In this document: positions 1 through 8,714 of the stretch, piece by piece
Layout of the letters: every line of letters begins with the position of its first letter
Numbering within the stretch: position 1 is the first letter of the stretch
Source: Shewanella salipaludis
GTDB lineage: Bacteria; Pseudomonadota; Gammaproteobacteria; Enterobacterales; Shewanellaceae
NCBI RefSeq assembly: GCF_012911865.1
Contig: NZ_JAAXYH010000008.1
Coordinates: 124,001 to 188,000 of the forward strand
Direction: 5' to 3'
DNA length: 64,000 bases
Made by a program: the position numbers and the translations under genes
The notes under the pieces: generated by a model
Told to the model about the DNA's origin: nothing
Databases searched by the model: none
The model's input: only the letters and a program-made list of their open reading frames with translations

Positions 1-1523
1 GGATGGAGAAGAACGCCTACTGGCAGGAAGTGGTCGGGGTGCTGGATAACCAGCTGGCCCAGACCAGGGCCAACATAGAGGCCCGCAAGGCCAATGCCAA
101 GACGGAGCAGAAGGCCTGCGAGACCTGGTACAAGAACGAGCTCAAGTCCCGCGGCGTCGACGAAGACAAGATAGTCGCCCTCAAGCGCGACATACGCGCG
201 CTGGAAGAACAGCTAGCCAGGGCCGAGCAGCGCCGCAGCGAGGTGTTGCGTTTCGACGACTGGTATCAACATACCTGGCGCGCCCGCAAGCCCAAGCTGC
301 AGACCCAGCTTGGCGATGTCAAACGCGCCGTCAGCGAGCTGGAGCAGCAGCTCAAGGCCAAGGCGGCCGAGGTCAAGACGCGTCGTCAGGCGCTGGACAC
401 TGAGCGCAAGGCCTCCGATGCCGCCCAGGTGGAAGCCTCGGAGAACCTCACCAAGCTGCGCGCCCTGATGCGCAAGCTCGCCGATCTCAAGTTGCCGGCC
501 AACAACGAGGAGGCCCAGGGCAGCTTGGGCGAACGCCTGCGTCAGGGCGAAGACCTGTTGCTCAAGCGCGACTACCTGCTGGGATCCGTGAAGCAATATG
601 TCGAGCACTTCGACTCTGTGATCGCCAGCAAGTCGGGCTCCGGCCTGGCGGAGACCTGGGAGCGGGCCCGCGAGGAGTCCAGCTTCATCAACGACAAGGG
701 CATACGCCTGTTGGATTACCGCAAGCTGGTGCCCCAGTTGGAGCAGCTGCTCAACGTCATGGTGCCCCAGTCCATCACGGCGCTGCGGGAACAGGGCCGC
801 ATCTTCGGCGTCGATCTCACCGCCTTCTACGAGGTGTTGGCGGATATCGACCGCCGCATCGCCAGCCAGAGCGCCCGCATCACCCGCGAGGTGGGCGAGG
901 AGCTGTTCCTCGATGGGGTGTCCGAGTCTGCGGTGCGCATCCGCTCGCGGATCAGCGAGCTGGAGTTCTGGCCCGAGCTTGAGTTGTTCGTCAAGGCCTT
1001 CAAGCGTTGGAAGAGCGACGGCTTCGACGGCCTGCCGGATGAGCATTACACCAACAGCATGCGCCGGGCCCTGGACATCATAGGCCGCGCCGCCCTGACC
1101 GGCGGCATCGCCAAACTGCTGGAGATAGAGCTGCGCCTCAAGGAAGGCAACAGCGATCTCATCATACGCACCGACAGGCAGCTGAACGAATCCTCCAGCC
1201 ACGGCATGGCTTATCTTATCTTGTGTAAGTTCCTGCTGGCCTTCACCCGCCTGCTGCGGGGCCGCGCCGATGTCACCATCCACTGGCCGATAGACGAGCT
1301 GGGCACACTGCATCACACCAACGTGAAGAAGATCTTCGATGCCTGTGAGAACAACAATATTTCCGTGCTCGGGGCCTTCCCGAACCCTGAGTCTGAGGTG
1401 CTGAACTTGTTTGCCAACCGTTACATAATCAACAAACAAACCAAGAAGCTGCAGCTGGTTAAGCCCAAGAGCAACCCCATAGCCGACAAGTTGAGCCAGC
1501 GTCTGGCGAGGGAGGCAGTCTGA
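1..1523 (+). CDS. SMC-like ATPase, MksB/JetC type (3' part)
   Basis: The reading frame is open to the left edge, so this is the C-terminal part (about 506 residues) of a larger ATPase. It begins with a long Arg/Glu/Lys/Ala-rich heptad-like region (about residues 10-180), as expected of an SMC coiled-coil arm. It ends in a head domain with a possible signature loop (NESSSHG, near residue 400) and a Walker-B-like strand ending IDELG (about residue 430). Together with the two small genes that follow, this fits the ATPase of an MksBEF-type condensin, which acts on DNA topology, chromosome organisation or plasmid restriction (Wadjet). The Walker A part lies outside the window. Its stop overlaps the next start (TGATG). 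The family call is inferred from architecture and remembered motifs; a MukB-related or other SMC-like system cannot be excluded. Confidence 0.6.
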   Translation, partial: MEKNAYWQEVVGVLDNQLAQTRANIEARKANAKTEQKACETWYKNELKSRGVDEDKIVALKRDIRALEEQLARAEQRRSEVLRFDDWYQHTWRARKPKLQTQLGDVKRAVSELEQQLKAKAAEVKTRRQALDTERKASDAAQVEASENLTKLRALMRKLADLKLPANNEEAQGSLGERLRQGEDLLLKRDYLLGSVKQYVEHFDSVIASKSGSGLAETWERAREESSFINDKGIRLLDYRKLVPQLEQLLNVMVPQSITALREQGRIFGVDLTAFYEVLADIDRRIASQSARITREVGEELFLDGVSESAVRIRSRISELEFWPELELFVKAFKRWKSDGFDGLPDEHYTNSMRRALDIIGRAALTGGIAKLLEIELRLKEGNSDLIIRTDRQLNESSSHGMAYLILCKFLLAFTRLLRGRADVTIHWPIDELGTLHHTNVKKIFDACENNNISVLGAFPNPESEVLNLFANRYIINKQTKKLQLVKPKSNPIADKLSQRLAREAV

Positions 1524-2191
1524 TGTCCGAAGTCATGAATAACAACCCGGGCGAGAGCGCCCTGGTGGGCACCGGCGTGCTGATTGAGCAGTTATTGAAG
1601 GGCGAGTTCATCTGCCGCACCACCAACGAAGACGGTTGGCGGGCACTGAAGAATGCCGCCAGCCGCGAGCGGGTCGAGACTTACCTGAATCAGATCAACC
1701 GCACAGTGGCTTCGGCCGCCGAGGGCGATGTGTTCTTCTGTGGTTATCTGCAGTTGGGGGAGGCCGAGCGCAAGGTGATCTCCAGTCAGTTCAAGGACAT
1801 CTGCCAGGCGCTGATCCCCCTGGTGGAGTGGCTGGTGTTGGTGCAGGAGGCCAGTGGCCAGGATGCGCCGCTGACCGAAGGCGCCGCGGTGCGCCTGACC
1901 GAGCTGCAGACCCGCATCGAAGACACCCCGGCGTTTCGTGAGCAGCTGGCGAAACTCAGCCAGTATCGCTTATTCGGCTCGACCAGCAGCAATGTCGATG
2001 CCCAGATAAAGCTGGTGTTCAAGCGCCTGCTGGAGCTGGGTTACCTGACACGCCCCAACCTGGAGAAGCAGATCTACATAGCCACAGGCAAGCTGGACTA
2101 TCTCTACGAAGTGATCCGCTTCATCGACGAGACCGAAGGCCTCAGCCTGGAAGCCCAGGCCGAAACCGCCACCCAGCGTGACTTGCTATAG
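1523..2191 (+). CDS. MksE-like small condensin subunit
   Basis: A 222-residue soluble protein that starts inside the stop codon of the ATPase gene (TGATG), behind a GGAGG ribosome site, so the two are translationally coupled. The length is right for MksE/JetB (DUF4194 type), the winged-helix subunit that bridges kleisin and SMC head. It is rich in Leu and Glu and has a C-terminal helical region with YLTRPNLEKQIYIATGKLDYLYEV, split here as YLTRPNLEKQ and IYIATGKLDY, that looks like a winged-helix tail. No catalytic motif is visible. The assignment rests on size, order and partner genes more than on a unique motif. Confidence 0.55.
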   Translation: MSEVMNNNPGESALVGTGVLIEQLLKGEFICRTTNEDGWRALKNAASRERVETYLNQINRTVASAAEGDVFFCGYLQLGEAERKVISSQFKDICQALIPLVEWLVLVQEASGQDAPLTEGAAVRLTELQTRIEDTPAFREQLAKLSQYRLFGSTSSNVDAQIKLVFKRLLELGYLTRPNLEKQIYIATGKLDYLYEVIRFIDETEGLSLEAQAETATQRDLL

Positions 2192-2229
2192 GATGGCCGC
2201 AATGAGGAAGCTTAACAGAGGAGGGCGCC

Positions 2230-3450
2230 ATGAGCAGTAATCTGCATCAGGCCGGTGTCAGGCTGCTCAGGCAGCTGGGACGCCACGCCGAGCTCATCAT
2301 GGACGCCTACCAGGCGGGCTCGGTCAACGAGGGGGCCTGTGAGCCGAGCGCGGTGGACAAGCTGAAGAAGGCGGGGATCTTGTGGCGGCCCGAGGCGGAT
2401 CAGGACCTGCGCCTGACCCGCACTGTGCGCGCCATGCTGGAGGAGGCGCTCAGCGATGAACGCAATCGCCAGATAGATGCCAACGTCGGCTCGGCGCTCG
2501 CCACCATCAAGACACTGGCGAGTCATTACAAGGAGGCCAGGAGCAACGTCGATCATGGCGCCGCCGAGGCCTACCTCGCCGATCTCAGCGAACATGTCTA
2601 CAGCTTCACCGAGAGCCTGGCCTATTCGACCCGGGTGCTCTGGGGGCGGATCAACAACGAGTTCGGTTATGTCGGCACCATCAACGCCAAGATCCGCGAG
2701 AACGAGTTGGCCCAGAGCCAGGTGAGTGAGTTGCGCAGCGGCCTGGAGCTGTTCCAGTTCAGCGAGCTGGGGGAAATCGCCGGCGATGTGCGCGAGCTGC
2801 GCAAGTTGCTGGTGACGACCCTGCAGGAGAGCCTGAGCCGCAACGCCGAGGAGCTGAGCCTGGTACAGGGCAGGTTGTTGGAGCTGTTGGGACGTTTCCG
2901 CCAAATTCGCGGCCGTACCCGGCTGCTCAAGGGCTGGCTGCTGTACACAGATCTGCACCCGGACTACAGGCCCGGGGATCATGTGTCCCATAAACAGGTG
3001 CCGAGCCTGTTCAACCGCGCCGAGGCCCTGCTGGCACCGGCCGCGGTGGACGTGCATAACAGCCAGCAGGAGCGCGAGCTGATGGAGATGGTTGCCAGGA
3101 TCAAGACCATCAGCCATAGCCAGGTGCCGCCCAAGCGGCGCGAGCATGATGTGTCTGTGTCCCTGAGCGTCAGCGAAGACTTCGACATTCCGGATAATCC
3201 GCTCAAGCTGGCGGTGGATGAGTATTTCTGCGCCGTGATAGAGTCGGGCAAGAGCCAGTCGGCGTTGGCCTATCTGGCCGAGCAGCAATTGCCATGGGAC
3301 AGCGAGAGCTGGCTGTACCAGGTGATAGGCGGCTACGAGGGACTGCCGGACGAGCACAAGGCCTATTTCGAGCTCGAGCCGCTGGGTGAGCCCCATCCCG
3401 TCTACAGCGGCAACTTCATCATTCGCGACGTCGAACTCTGGTTGGCCTAG
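2230..3450 (+). CDS. MksF-like kleisin subunit
   Basis: A 406-residue protein with a strong GAGGAGGG ribosome site, 38 bases after the MksE-like gene. The N-terminal 70 residues look like a winged helix (SAVDKLKKAGILWRPE), followed by helical segments with coiled-coil character (about 90-230), as in MukF/MksF/JetA kleisins. The usual operon order in Pseudomonas is mksF-mksE-mksB; here it is B-E-F. No JetD/MksG topoisomerase-like nuclease gene follows; a symporter does. Proteins of this kind have sometimes carried unrelated enzyme names in databases, but no carboxylase motif is seen. The kleisin call is an inference from context and layout. Confidence 0.5.
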   Translation: MSSNLHQAGVRLLRQLGRHAELIMDAYQAGSVNEGACEPSAVDKLKKAGILWRPEADQDLRLTRTVRAMLEEALSDERNRQIDANVGSALATIKTLASHYKEARSNVDHGAAEAYLADLSEHVYSFTESLAYSTRVLWGRINNEFGYVGTINAKIRENELAQSQVSELRSGLELFQFSELGEIAGDVRELRKLLVTTLQESLSRNAEELSLVQGRLLELLGRFRQIRGRTRLLKGWLLYTDLHPDYRPGDHVSHKQVPSLFNRAEALLAPAAVDVHNSQQERELMEMVARIKTISHSQVPPKRREHDVSVSLSVSEDFDIPDNPLKLAVDEYFCAVIESGKSQSALAYLAEQQLPWDSESWLYQVIGGYEGLPDEHKAYFELEPLGEPHPVYSGNFIIRDVELWLA

Positions 3451-3855
3451 GCGTTCGATCCTGGTGTTACCCGAGCCACAGATGGCAAGGCCTGCACGGC
3501 TTGCCGTCGGTGGCAAGCGGCCTCAGCTTTTCTCTATTGCCAGCCTTCCCTATTTCCTTCTCCAATTGCCTTTCCCACTTTCTTCCCGGCTTCTTCCCAA
3601 GCAGCTCCCAAGCACTTCCCAAGGCGCGCTGACGCGGCCCTGGATAGCCAAAGTGACCCAGGGTGAATGTGCTGTGAGTCGGCCGTCATTCCTGCTTTGT
3701 CAGCAACAAGTGCTAAAAATTTGGTTTTTTTCATTGAATTCGCCGCCGGCATGTTTCACTATCCTCGGCCAGCATTTAACAATGTGAGCAAGATATACAG
3801 GCGCCGCGACGATAAAGGTGCCGTAATATAATAAGAAATCGGGGAAGTTAACTGC
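3451..3855. other. Intergenic spacer before the symporter gene
   Basis: No convincing gene. It contains a pyrimidine-rich run (about 3530-3620) in which the word TTCCCAAG or CTCCCAAG recurs three times (about 3592-3622). An AT-rich stretch (3715-3745, and again 3825-3845) could hold the promoter of the symporter gene. An open frame on + here has low-complexity composition and no ribosome site. Confidence 0.5.
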
Positions 3856-5103
3856 ATGATCAAATCACTGTCTGCCAAGATCTTCATGGGTCTATTCACG
3901 GGTCTGCTCCTGGGCTCAATCGTTCAATATTTTCTCGCCGATGTCGGTTTCTTCTCCGGCACCCTGGTGGAACTGGCCAGTGCCGCCGGCACCATGTTCG
4001 TCAACATGATCATGATGTTGGTGGTGCCACTGGTGTTTGTCAGCATCGTCAGTGGCGTCTGTGAGCTCAAGGACATGCAGAGCTTCGGTCGCCTCGGCGG
4101 CAAGACCTTCGGCTTCTACATCATCAACACCCTGGTGGCCGTTACCGCGGCCTTCACTCTGGTGATGCTGGTCGACCCGGGCAAGGGCGTCGACATGAGC
4201 GTCTCCGGCAGCGCGACCATTACCGCTACCGAGTTGCCCAGCCTGTTGGCCCTGCTGGTGGACATAGTACCGCGCAATCCCATCGCCGCTTTCATGTCGG
4301 GCAACATGCTGCAGGTGATCTTCATGGCCCTCATGCTCGGTGGCGCCATCAAGGCCCTGGGAGACACGGCCAAGGGGGCGGTGCAGGCCTTCCAGACGGC
4401 GGATAACATCATGATGAAGTTGATCGGCATGGTCATGAATCTGGCACCTTTAGGGGTATTCGCCTTGATGTTCAAGTTGGGGGCGACGCTTGAGGCTAAG
4501 GTATTCCTCAGCATGTTGCAGTACCTTGGGCTCATCATAGGCATGCTGGCGCTGTGGATCTTTGTGGTTTATCCCTTTGCCGTCAGCCTCTTCACCCCGA
4601 TAACGGCCAAACAGTTCCGCCATCAGACGCGTGAGCAGGTGCTGTTTGCCCTCTCGACCGCCAGCTCCAACGCCACCATTCCCGTGACCCTGCGTACCCT
4701 GACCCAAAAACTCGGGGTCAACCATGCGGTAGCCGGCTTCGGCGTGCCCCTCGGCGCGACCATGAACATGGGCGGTGTGTCCATCTACATCACCATAGCC
4801 ACCTTCTTCATCGCCAACGCCTATGGCATGCCCATCACCACTGAGCAGATCCCCGTGGTCCTGTTCAGCGTCTTCCTCCTGTCCGTCGGCGCCGGCGGCG
4901 TACCCGGCGGCGGCATGGTGATGATAGGGGTGCTCATCCACCAGATGGGCCTGCCGATAGAGGCCTTCGCCATAGTCGCGGCGCTGGACCGCCTGATAGA
5001 CACTATCCTCACCTCATGCAACGTGGTGGGCGACACAGCCGTGTTGACCATAGTCGATCAGACTGAGAAGGCCCATCAGATCACTGAGACGGATGAGGAC
5101 TAG
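3856..5103 (+). CDS. Dicarboxylate/amino acid:cation symporter (DAACS family)
   Basis: A 415-residue inner-membrane transporter of the GltP/DctA family, which couples uptake of glutamate, aspartate or C4-dicarboxylates to Na+ or H+. Eight or so hydrophobic segments are visible from residue 8 onward. Family hallmarks are the serine-rich re-entrant loop (ALSTASSNATIPVTL, about residue 260), the following TM7 NMGG motif, and the second hairpin GAGGVPGGG (about 345). The C-terminal TM8 region reads DRLIDTILTSCNVVGD, with the substrate-contacting Asp/Thr/Asn-type residues. The start is set by GGGGAAG ten bases upstream. It is a single-gene unit closed by a hairpin terminator at 5132. The exact substrate cannot be read from the sequence. 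Confidence 0.93.
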   Translation: MIKSLSAKIFMGLFTGLLLGSIVQYFLADVGFFSGTLVELASAAGTMFVNMIMMLVVPLVFVSIVSGVCELKDMQSFGRLGGKTFGFYIINTLVAVTAAFTLVMLVDPGKGVDMSVSGSATITATELPSLLALLVDIVPRNPIAAFMSGNMLQVIFMALMLGGAIKALGDTAKGAVQAFQTADNIMMKLIGMVMNLAPLGVFALMFKLGATLEAKVFLSMLQYLGLIIGMLALWIFVVYPFAVSLFTPITAKQFRHQTREQVLFALSTASSNATIPVTLRTLTQKLGVNHAVAGFGVPLGATMNMGGVSIYITIATFFIANAYGMPITTEQIPVVLFSVFLLSVGAGGVPGGGMVMIGVLIHQMGLPIEAFAIVAALDRLIDTILTSCNVVGDTAVLTIVDQTEKAHQITETDED

Positions 5104-5131
5104 TTCCTTCTCTCGGGTAAACTGACAACAT

Positions 5132-5158
5132 AAAAATCCGGCTCAGGCCGGATTTTTC
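5132..5158 (+). terminator. Rho-independent terminator after the symporter gene
   Basis: AAAAATCCGGC-TCAG-GCCGGATTTTT forms a strong stem with flanking A and T runs 28 bases after the stop codon; the A-run makes it potentially bidirectional. Confidence 0.9.
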
Positions 5159-5303
5159 TTAGTGGAAGTTGGGTGATGGCATTGAGAAACACTCAGTCCA
5201 CTCTCTGTGTGAACATCGACGATAGCCAATGTAGCATCCAGAGTATTTAGCAGTGCTTGTCTTATCAATTTGCCGGTGCGATAGATTAAGTACTGTCATT
5301 CCA

Positions 5304-5366
5304 GTGACACGCTGCAAGTACAATCCCTGTAAGCTCGGCCGTGGCATCCCTGCCACGGACGGTCAC
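5304..5366 (+). repeat. Dispersed hairpin repeat, copy A
   Basis: A 63-base element bounded by GTGAC and GTCAC. It contains TGACACGC, then ATCCCTGT, GCTCG, and a hairpin CCGTGGCA-TCCC-TGCCACGG (5339-5358). A clearly related element lies at 36855-36920 with the same word order but a different stem. This looks like a small dispersed intergenic repeat family of unknown function. Confidence 0.7.
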
Positions 5367-5538
5367 TTCCATGGCAGTGCTTGTCCAGTTGATTTGCCCT
5401 GGCCATCCAAGCGAAGGTCATGCCAAACCGACTCCAGAATGGACTGATTAATAATGGCTGGCCTGCATTTACTTCTAAGTGCAGGCACTGCTGTGAAACG
5501 CAGCAAGCATCCTTGTGTGCATTTTCTTGTGAGAACAG

Positions 5539-5558
5539 CCAAAGCATCCCTGCTTTGG
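5539..5558 (+). repeat. Dispersed hairpin repeat, degenerate copy B
   Basis: CCAAAGCA-TCCC-TGCTTTGG: same loop and inner stem bases as the hairpin in copy A, but different outer stem bases that still pair perfectly. It is followed by AGGTCAC as in copy A (CGGTCAC). The sequence upstream is only weakly similar. Confidence 0.55.
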
Positions 5559-5754
5559 AAGGTCACAGCCGCGCCTGCACCCGATTCATCATCTCTTCGA
5601 ATGGATAGCGCTGGTATGAATAGAGGCATTATTTACTGTGTGGGTGCCCAGAGTAGTTCTTTAATGCTTTCTGGCAACCCTAACATGCTGTAAAAAATGA
5701 CGAATATCCTACAGACGATGGCTGGATGCTGTGTTAACTTGGGGGTAAAGAGGA

Positions 5755-5820
5755 TTAATAGTGCGAAGCGCCCTGCCCAAGCTTGCAGGCTGGGTCTAGC
5801 TTGTGAAGTTGCACTATTAA
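5755..5820. repeat. 66-base inverted repeat upstream of the TIR gene
   Basis: TTAATAGTGC (5755-5764) and GCACTATTAA (5811-5820) are perfect inverted copies enclosing nested hairpin-forming sequence (CCTGC...GCAGG). It sits 24 bases before the TIR start codon, at the border between GC-rich and AT-rich DNA. It could be a terminator protecting the gene, a leader structure, or the end of a small mobile element. Confidence 0.55.
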
Positions 5821-5843
5821 AATTTTATGTTTTCAAGGAAAAT

Positions 5844-6629
5844 ATGAGCGAATTATTATTTGGTACAGTTTTAATTACCGGAGGGCCTCATAAAGGGAGA
5901 ATTGGTAATTATGATGACGATGGGTTTGAAGTTGACGAAGATTTTGAATGGGATTATGAAAAGAATGGAGATCCTGACGACGTCCCAGGAGAAGCGTATG
6001 CAATTGTATATTTTGGCTCTCTTTCTGAGTGTCAAGATTACCTAGAGGTGCCTCATGAATACTTATCTCCAGCAACAACAGAAGATTTAAGAAAAAGAAG
6101 ATCTGAATTAAGAAATAAATTGCAAGGCTGGGGCTTATTAGAAAAAGATCTACCTGATATTTATGAGTTTACGGAATTGCTTTGGGTTGAAAATGAGTTG
6201 TATGAAAGAATGATAGATGCACGATACAGGGAATCAGATGTGGGTAAGAAAATATTTGTATCTCATTCATCAATAGATAAAGGCTTTGTTAGAAAATTAT
6301 GTACAGACTTATCCAATTTCGGACATACACCTTGGCTAGATGAATGGAAAATAAAAGTTGGTGACTCTATACCACATAAAATAGAAGCTGGATTAAACGA
6401 TGCTGACTTTATTGTTGTTGTGTTGTCTAAGAATTCTGTTGAATCTAAATGGGTTGAGCGAGAGTGGCATGCTAAATATTGGGACGAAATTGAATCAGGA
6501 GAGGTTCAAGTTCTTCCTTTGTTAATTGAAGATTGTAAGATTCCTAGCCTTTTGAAAATGAAAAAATATGCTAATTTTTCTCACGATTATAACTCAGGTT
6601 TAGATGACGTTCTTGCTGCGGTAAAATGA
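5844..6629 (+). CDS. TIR-domain protein, candidate NAD-degrading defence effector
   Basis: A 261-residue protein. The ATG at 5844 is chosen because AAGGA lies five bases upstream; the frame is open further upstream but that part runs through a hairpin. The N-terminal segment (about 1-25) carries a KOW-like GPHKGRIG, followed by a very acidic stretch (23-47). A helical linker leads to a C-terminal TIR domain (about 136-255) beginning KIFVSHSSIDK. The motif SKWVERE (201-207) matches the S-x-W-x-x-x-E pattern that holds the catalytic glutamate of TIR NADases, here E207. The gene is AT-rich, unlike its neighbours, and stands alone, which suggests horizontal transfer. TIR proteins act in several anti-phage systems (Thoeris, CBASS, short pAgo), but no partner gene is adjacent, so the role is inferred. 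A cytoplasmic location is expected, as no signal peptide is seen. Confidence 0.85.
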   Translation: MSELLFGTVLITGGPHKGRIGNYDDDGFEVDEDFEWDYEKNGDPDDVPGEAYAIVYFGSLSECQDYLEVPHEYLSPATTEDLRKRRSELRNKLQGWGLLEKDLPDIYEFTELLWVENELYERMIDARYRESDVGKKIFVSHSSIDKGFVRKLCTDLSNFGHTPWLDEWKIKVGDSIPHKIEAGLNDADFIVVVLSKNSVESKWVEREWHAKYWDEIESGEVQVLPLLIEDCKIPSLLKMKKYANFSHDYNSGLDDVLAAVK

Positions 6630-7075
6630 AAATCTAGAGGGTGTTCAATATTCTGTGTCACATTGAAAATTACAGCTCAACATACGCGTCCAGCCTGCCA
6701 AGCTTTTAGCTACGAAGCTGGATGCTTGCGGTTCATGGCCTAAATGTTACCTGTGAGCGTAGCGGCGCTGGCAGAGTCGGACCCATGGCCTTCGGAAAAA
6801 GGACTTTCTGTACGGAAAAGGTCCGTAGAGCATCCAGGGATGGACTCGCAACAATATCCCTATTTACAAGCCTGCTCGGCTTCCCAGCCTCTCGTTCGTT
6901 AGCATGAAACTTCATTTCACTCACCGTGCCATGGGGAAGACTATGCCTGAGCCCGAAACAATAGCATCTGGCACCGATTCAGGCGCCGGGCACAGAAAAA
7001 TCGGGTGACTGTCAGGTTAGCTCTGAGCCTGTACATCTAACACATTCATTCAAGCGTTCTTTCATACCCTAACCC
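6630..7075. other. Intergenic spacer after the TIR gene
   Basis: No convincing gene on either strand. A hairpin-forming pair GCGTCCAGC (about 6686-6694) and GCTGGATGC (6717-6725) lies near the point where composition returns to GC-rich. The 10-mer GCTGGATGCT at 6717 also occurs at 5721, on the other side of the TIR gene. Confidence 0.45.
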
Positions 7076-7606
7076 TCAGCCCTTGGCAAAACGCGCTGCG
7101 CTGGAGAGTATCTCTTCTCGGGCGGCGGCGGCATCTTCCCAGCCATCTACCCTGACCCACTTGCCGCTGTCGAGATCTTTGTAGTGCTCGAAGAACTGTT
7201 TGATCTGCGCCTTCAGCAGTGGTGGCAGGTCGTTAACATCCTGAATATGGTCGTATTCCCTGGAGAGCTTCTCGTGTGGCACTGCCACTATCTTGGCATC
7301 TTCGCCTGACTCGTCCGTCATCTTGAGCACCCCCACAGGGCGGCAACGGATCACGCTGCCGGGCTGCAGCGGGTAGGGGGTCGGCACCAGCACATCGACG
7401 GGATCGCCGTCCAGGCTCAGGGTCTGGTTCACATAGCCATAGTTGCAGGGGTAGAACATGGGGGCCGTCATGATGCGGTCGACGAATAGCGCCCCGCTGT
7501 CCTTGTCCACCTCGTACTTGATGGGATCATGATTCTGGGGGATTTCTATGATGACATAGATATCATCCGGCAGGGACTTGCCCGCAGGCACGGCGTTCAG
7601 GCTCAT
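7076..7606 (-). CDS. ppa: Inorganic pyrophosphatase
   Basis: A 176-residue cytoplasmic enzyme that hydrolyses pyrophosphate to two phosphates, pulling biosynthetic reactions forward. The family signature DGDPVDVLV (about residues 66-74) with its metal-binding aspartates is intact, and the region KYEVDKDSG near residue 30 supplies the usual lysine and glutamate. Length equals the E. coli enzyme (about 176). The start is preceded by GGAGTTCCCC. It is a monocistronic minus-strand gene; a long spacer lies downstream. Confidence 0.97.
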   Translation of the reverse strand: MSLNAVPAGKSLPDDIYVIIEIPQNHDPIKYEVDKDSGALFVDRIMTAPMFYPCNYGYVNQTLSLDGDPVDVLVPTPYPLQPGSVIRCRPVGVLKMTDESGEDAKIVAVPHEKLSREYDHIQDVNDLPPLLKAQIKQFFEHYKDLDSGKWVRVDGWEDAAAAREEILSSAARFAKG

Positions 7607-7715
7607 GGGGAACTCCTTTGATGCATAGGCAGCAAATGCTGCTCTTGGCTCTCAGTATAGGCGATCCCCGTGAGCCGGCGCCTGGAGACGGCGCCGGGTT
7701 CAGGCCAGCTTGTGA

Positions 7716-8714
7716 TCAGCCAAGCTCGGGATCCGGCTCCTGGCTGTAATCCAGGCCGTGATAGCTCAGGCAAGCATCGACCTCGTTGGCCGAGCCCAAA
7801 ATCACAGCTACTCGCTGGTGGATCTGCTCCGGCTGGATGTCGAGGATATTTTCGTAACCGGTCGAGGCCTTGCCGCCGGCCTGCTCGACCAGCAGCGCCA
7901 TGGGGTTGGCCTCGTACATCAGGCGCAGCTTAAAGGGCTTGTTGGGATCTTTGTTGTCGGCCGGGTAGGTAAAGAGGCCGCCACGGGACAGCACCCTGTG
8001 CACGTCACCCACCATGGCGGCAATCCAGCGCATGTTGAACGACTTCTCACGCGGGCCTATCTTGCCGAGCAAGAGATCGGCGATATAGGTCTGCATTGGC
8101 GCTTCCCAGAATCTCTGATTGGACATGTTGATGGCAAACTCGGCTGTGTCCTTGCTGATGCTCACCGCATCTTGGGTCAGCAGATATTCGTTGGTCTCGG
8201 GGTTGAGGGTAAACATCTGTACCCCCCGGCCCGTGGTCAATGCCAGCATGGTCGAGGGGCCATAGAGCACATAACCCGCCGCCAGTTGGGCGCGGCCCTG
8301 CTGCAGGAAGCTGGCTTCGCTCAGCTCTCCGGTTGGCGCCGGCAGCACAGAGAATATGGTGCCCACCAGGGAGTTGATGTCTATGTTGGAGGAGCCATCG
8401 AGCGGGTCGAAGCACACCAGGTATTGGCCGGTTTCGCTGACTTCGACCACATGATCTTCTTCTTCCGAGGCCAGGCCGCGCACTGTGCCGTCGGCCTTGA
8501 GGGCATCCTTGAGCATCTCGTTGGTGATGATGTCGAGTTTCTTCTGGGTCTCGCCCTGAACGTTTTCCTGCTCTGTCGCCCCCAGCACTCCGGCCAGGGC
8601 ACCATGGCGCACGGCCTGGCTGATGGCCTTGGAGGTGTCTGCCAGGGTTAAGATAAGTTGGCTCAGTGAGGCATCTACTGCCTGTGAGGTCAGGTTTTGG
8701 GCCAGAGTCTGCAT
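7716..8714 (-). CDS. fbp: Fructose-1,6-bisphosphatase class I
   Basis: A 332-residue gluconeogenic enzyme that removes the 1-phosphate from fructose 1,6-bisphosphate. The metal-site motif [11 protein letters not shown] is present near residue 100, and the distal substrate region [17 protein letters not shown] sequence ([13 protein letters not shown]) near residue 240. The ATG at 8714 is preferred because AAAGGAAAC lies just upstream and the protein then begins MQTLAQN as in enteric Fbp; the frame is open 43 codons further but without a ribosome site. It lies 109 bases upstream of ppa on the same strand. Confidence 0.96.
   Translation of the reverse strand: MQTLAQNLTSQAVDASLSQLILTLADTSKAISQAVRHGALAGVLGATEQENVQGETQKKLDIITNEMLKDALKADGTVRGLASEEEDHVVEVSETGQYLVCFDPLDGSSNIDINSLVGTIFSVLPAPTGELSEASFLQQGRAQLAAGYVLYGPSTMLALTTGRGVQMFTLNPETNEYLLTQDAVSISKDTAEFAINMSNQRFWEAPMQTYIADLLLGKIGPREKSFNMRWIAAMVGDVHRVLSRGGLFTYPADNKDPNKPFKLRLMYEANPMALLVEQAGGKASTGYENILDIQPEQIHQRVAVILGSANEVDACLSYHGLDYSQEPDPELG

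Larger units (their letters stand above)
5159..5843. other. Repeat-rich intergenic region before the TIR gene
   Basis: About 685 bases without a convincing gene. It holds a 24-base imperfect direct repeat (5251-5274 and 5375-5398), two short hairpins sharing the loop-proximal sequence GCATCCCTGC (5339-5358 and 5539-5558), and a 66-base inverted repeat just before the TIR gene (5755-5820). The small open frames on both strands cut across these repeats and lack ribosome sites. Confidence 0.6.

Noticed and set aside
2230..3450. Phosphoenolpyruvate carboxylase annotation for the kleisin-like gene
   Set aside because: I recall such names being attached to similar proteins, but at 406 residues without any carboxylase active-site motif it cannot be that enzyme.
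2212..3516. Long minus-strand open frame (434 codons) opposite the kleisin-like gene
   Set aside because: It is the antisense shadow of a GC-rich gene: rich in Leu, Gln, His and Ala, no ribosome site, no recognisable motif, while the + strand protein has a strong ribosome site and operon context.
3386..3787. 133-codon frame between the kleisin-like and symporter genes
   Set aside because: It overlaps the end of the kleisin-like gene, has Ser/Pro/Leu-rich low-complexity translation and no ribosome site.
5755..5820. Possible integron attC site before the TIR gene
   Set aside because: The inverted repeat is present, but the conserved RYYYAAC and GTTRRRY core boxes were not found at its ends, and no integrase or gene cassettes are near.
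5697..5843. Longer N-terminus for the TIR protein (49 extra codons)
   Set aside because: It would translate through a 66-base inverted repeat, has no ribosome site, and the internal ATG at 5844 has AAGGA at proper spacing.
6722..6924. Overlapping 61- and 63-codon frames after the TIR gene
   Set aside because: Both strands are open over the same short stretch, with no ribosome site or motif; most likely noncoding.
6930..7075. Possible tRNA gene in the spacer before ppa
   Set aside because: No cloverleaf with a TTCRANNC-type T loop and matching acceptor stem could be formed; none was found elsewhere in the window either.
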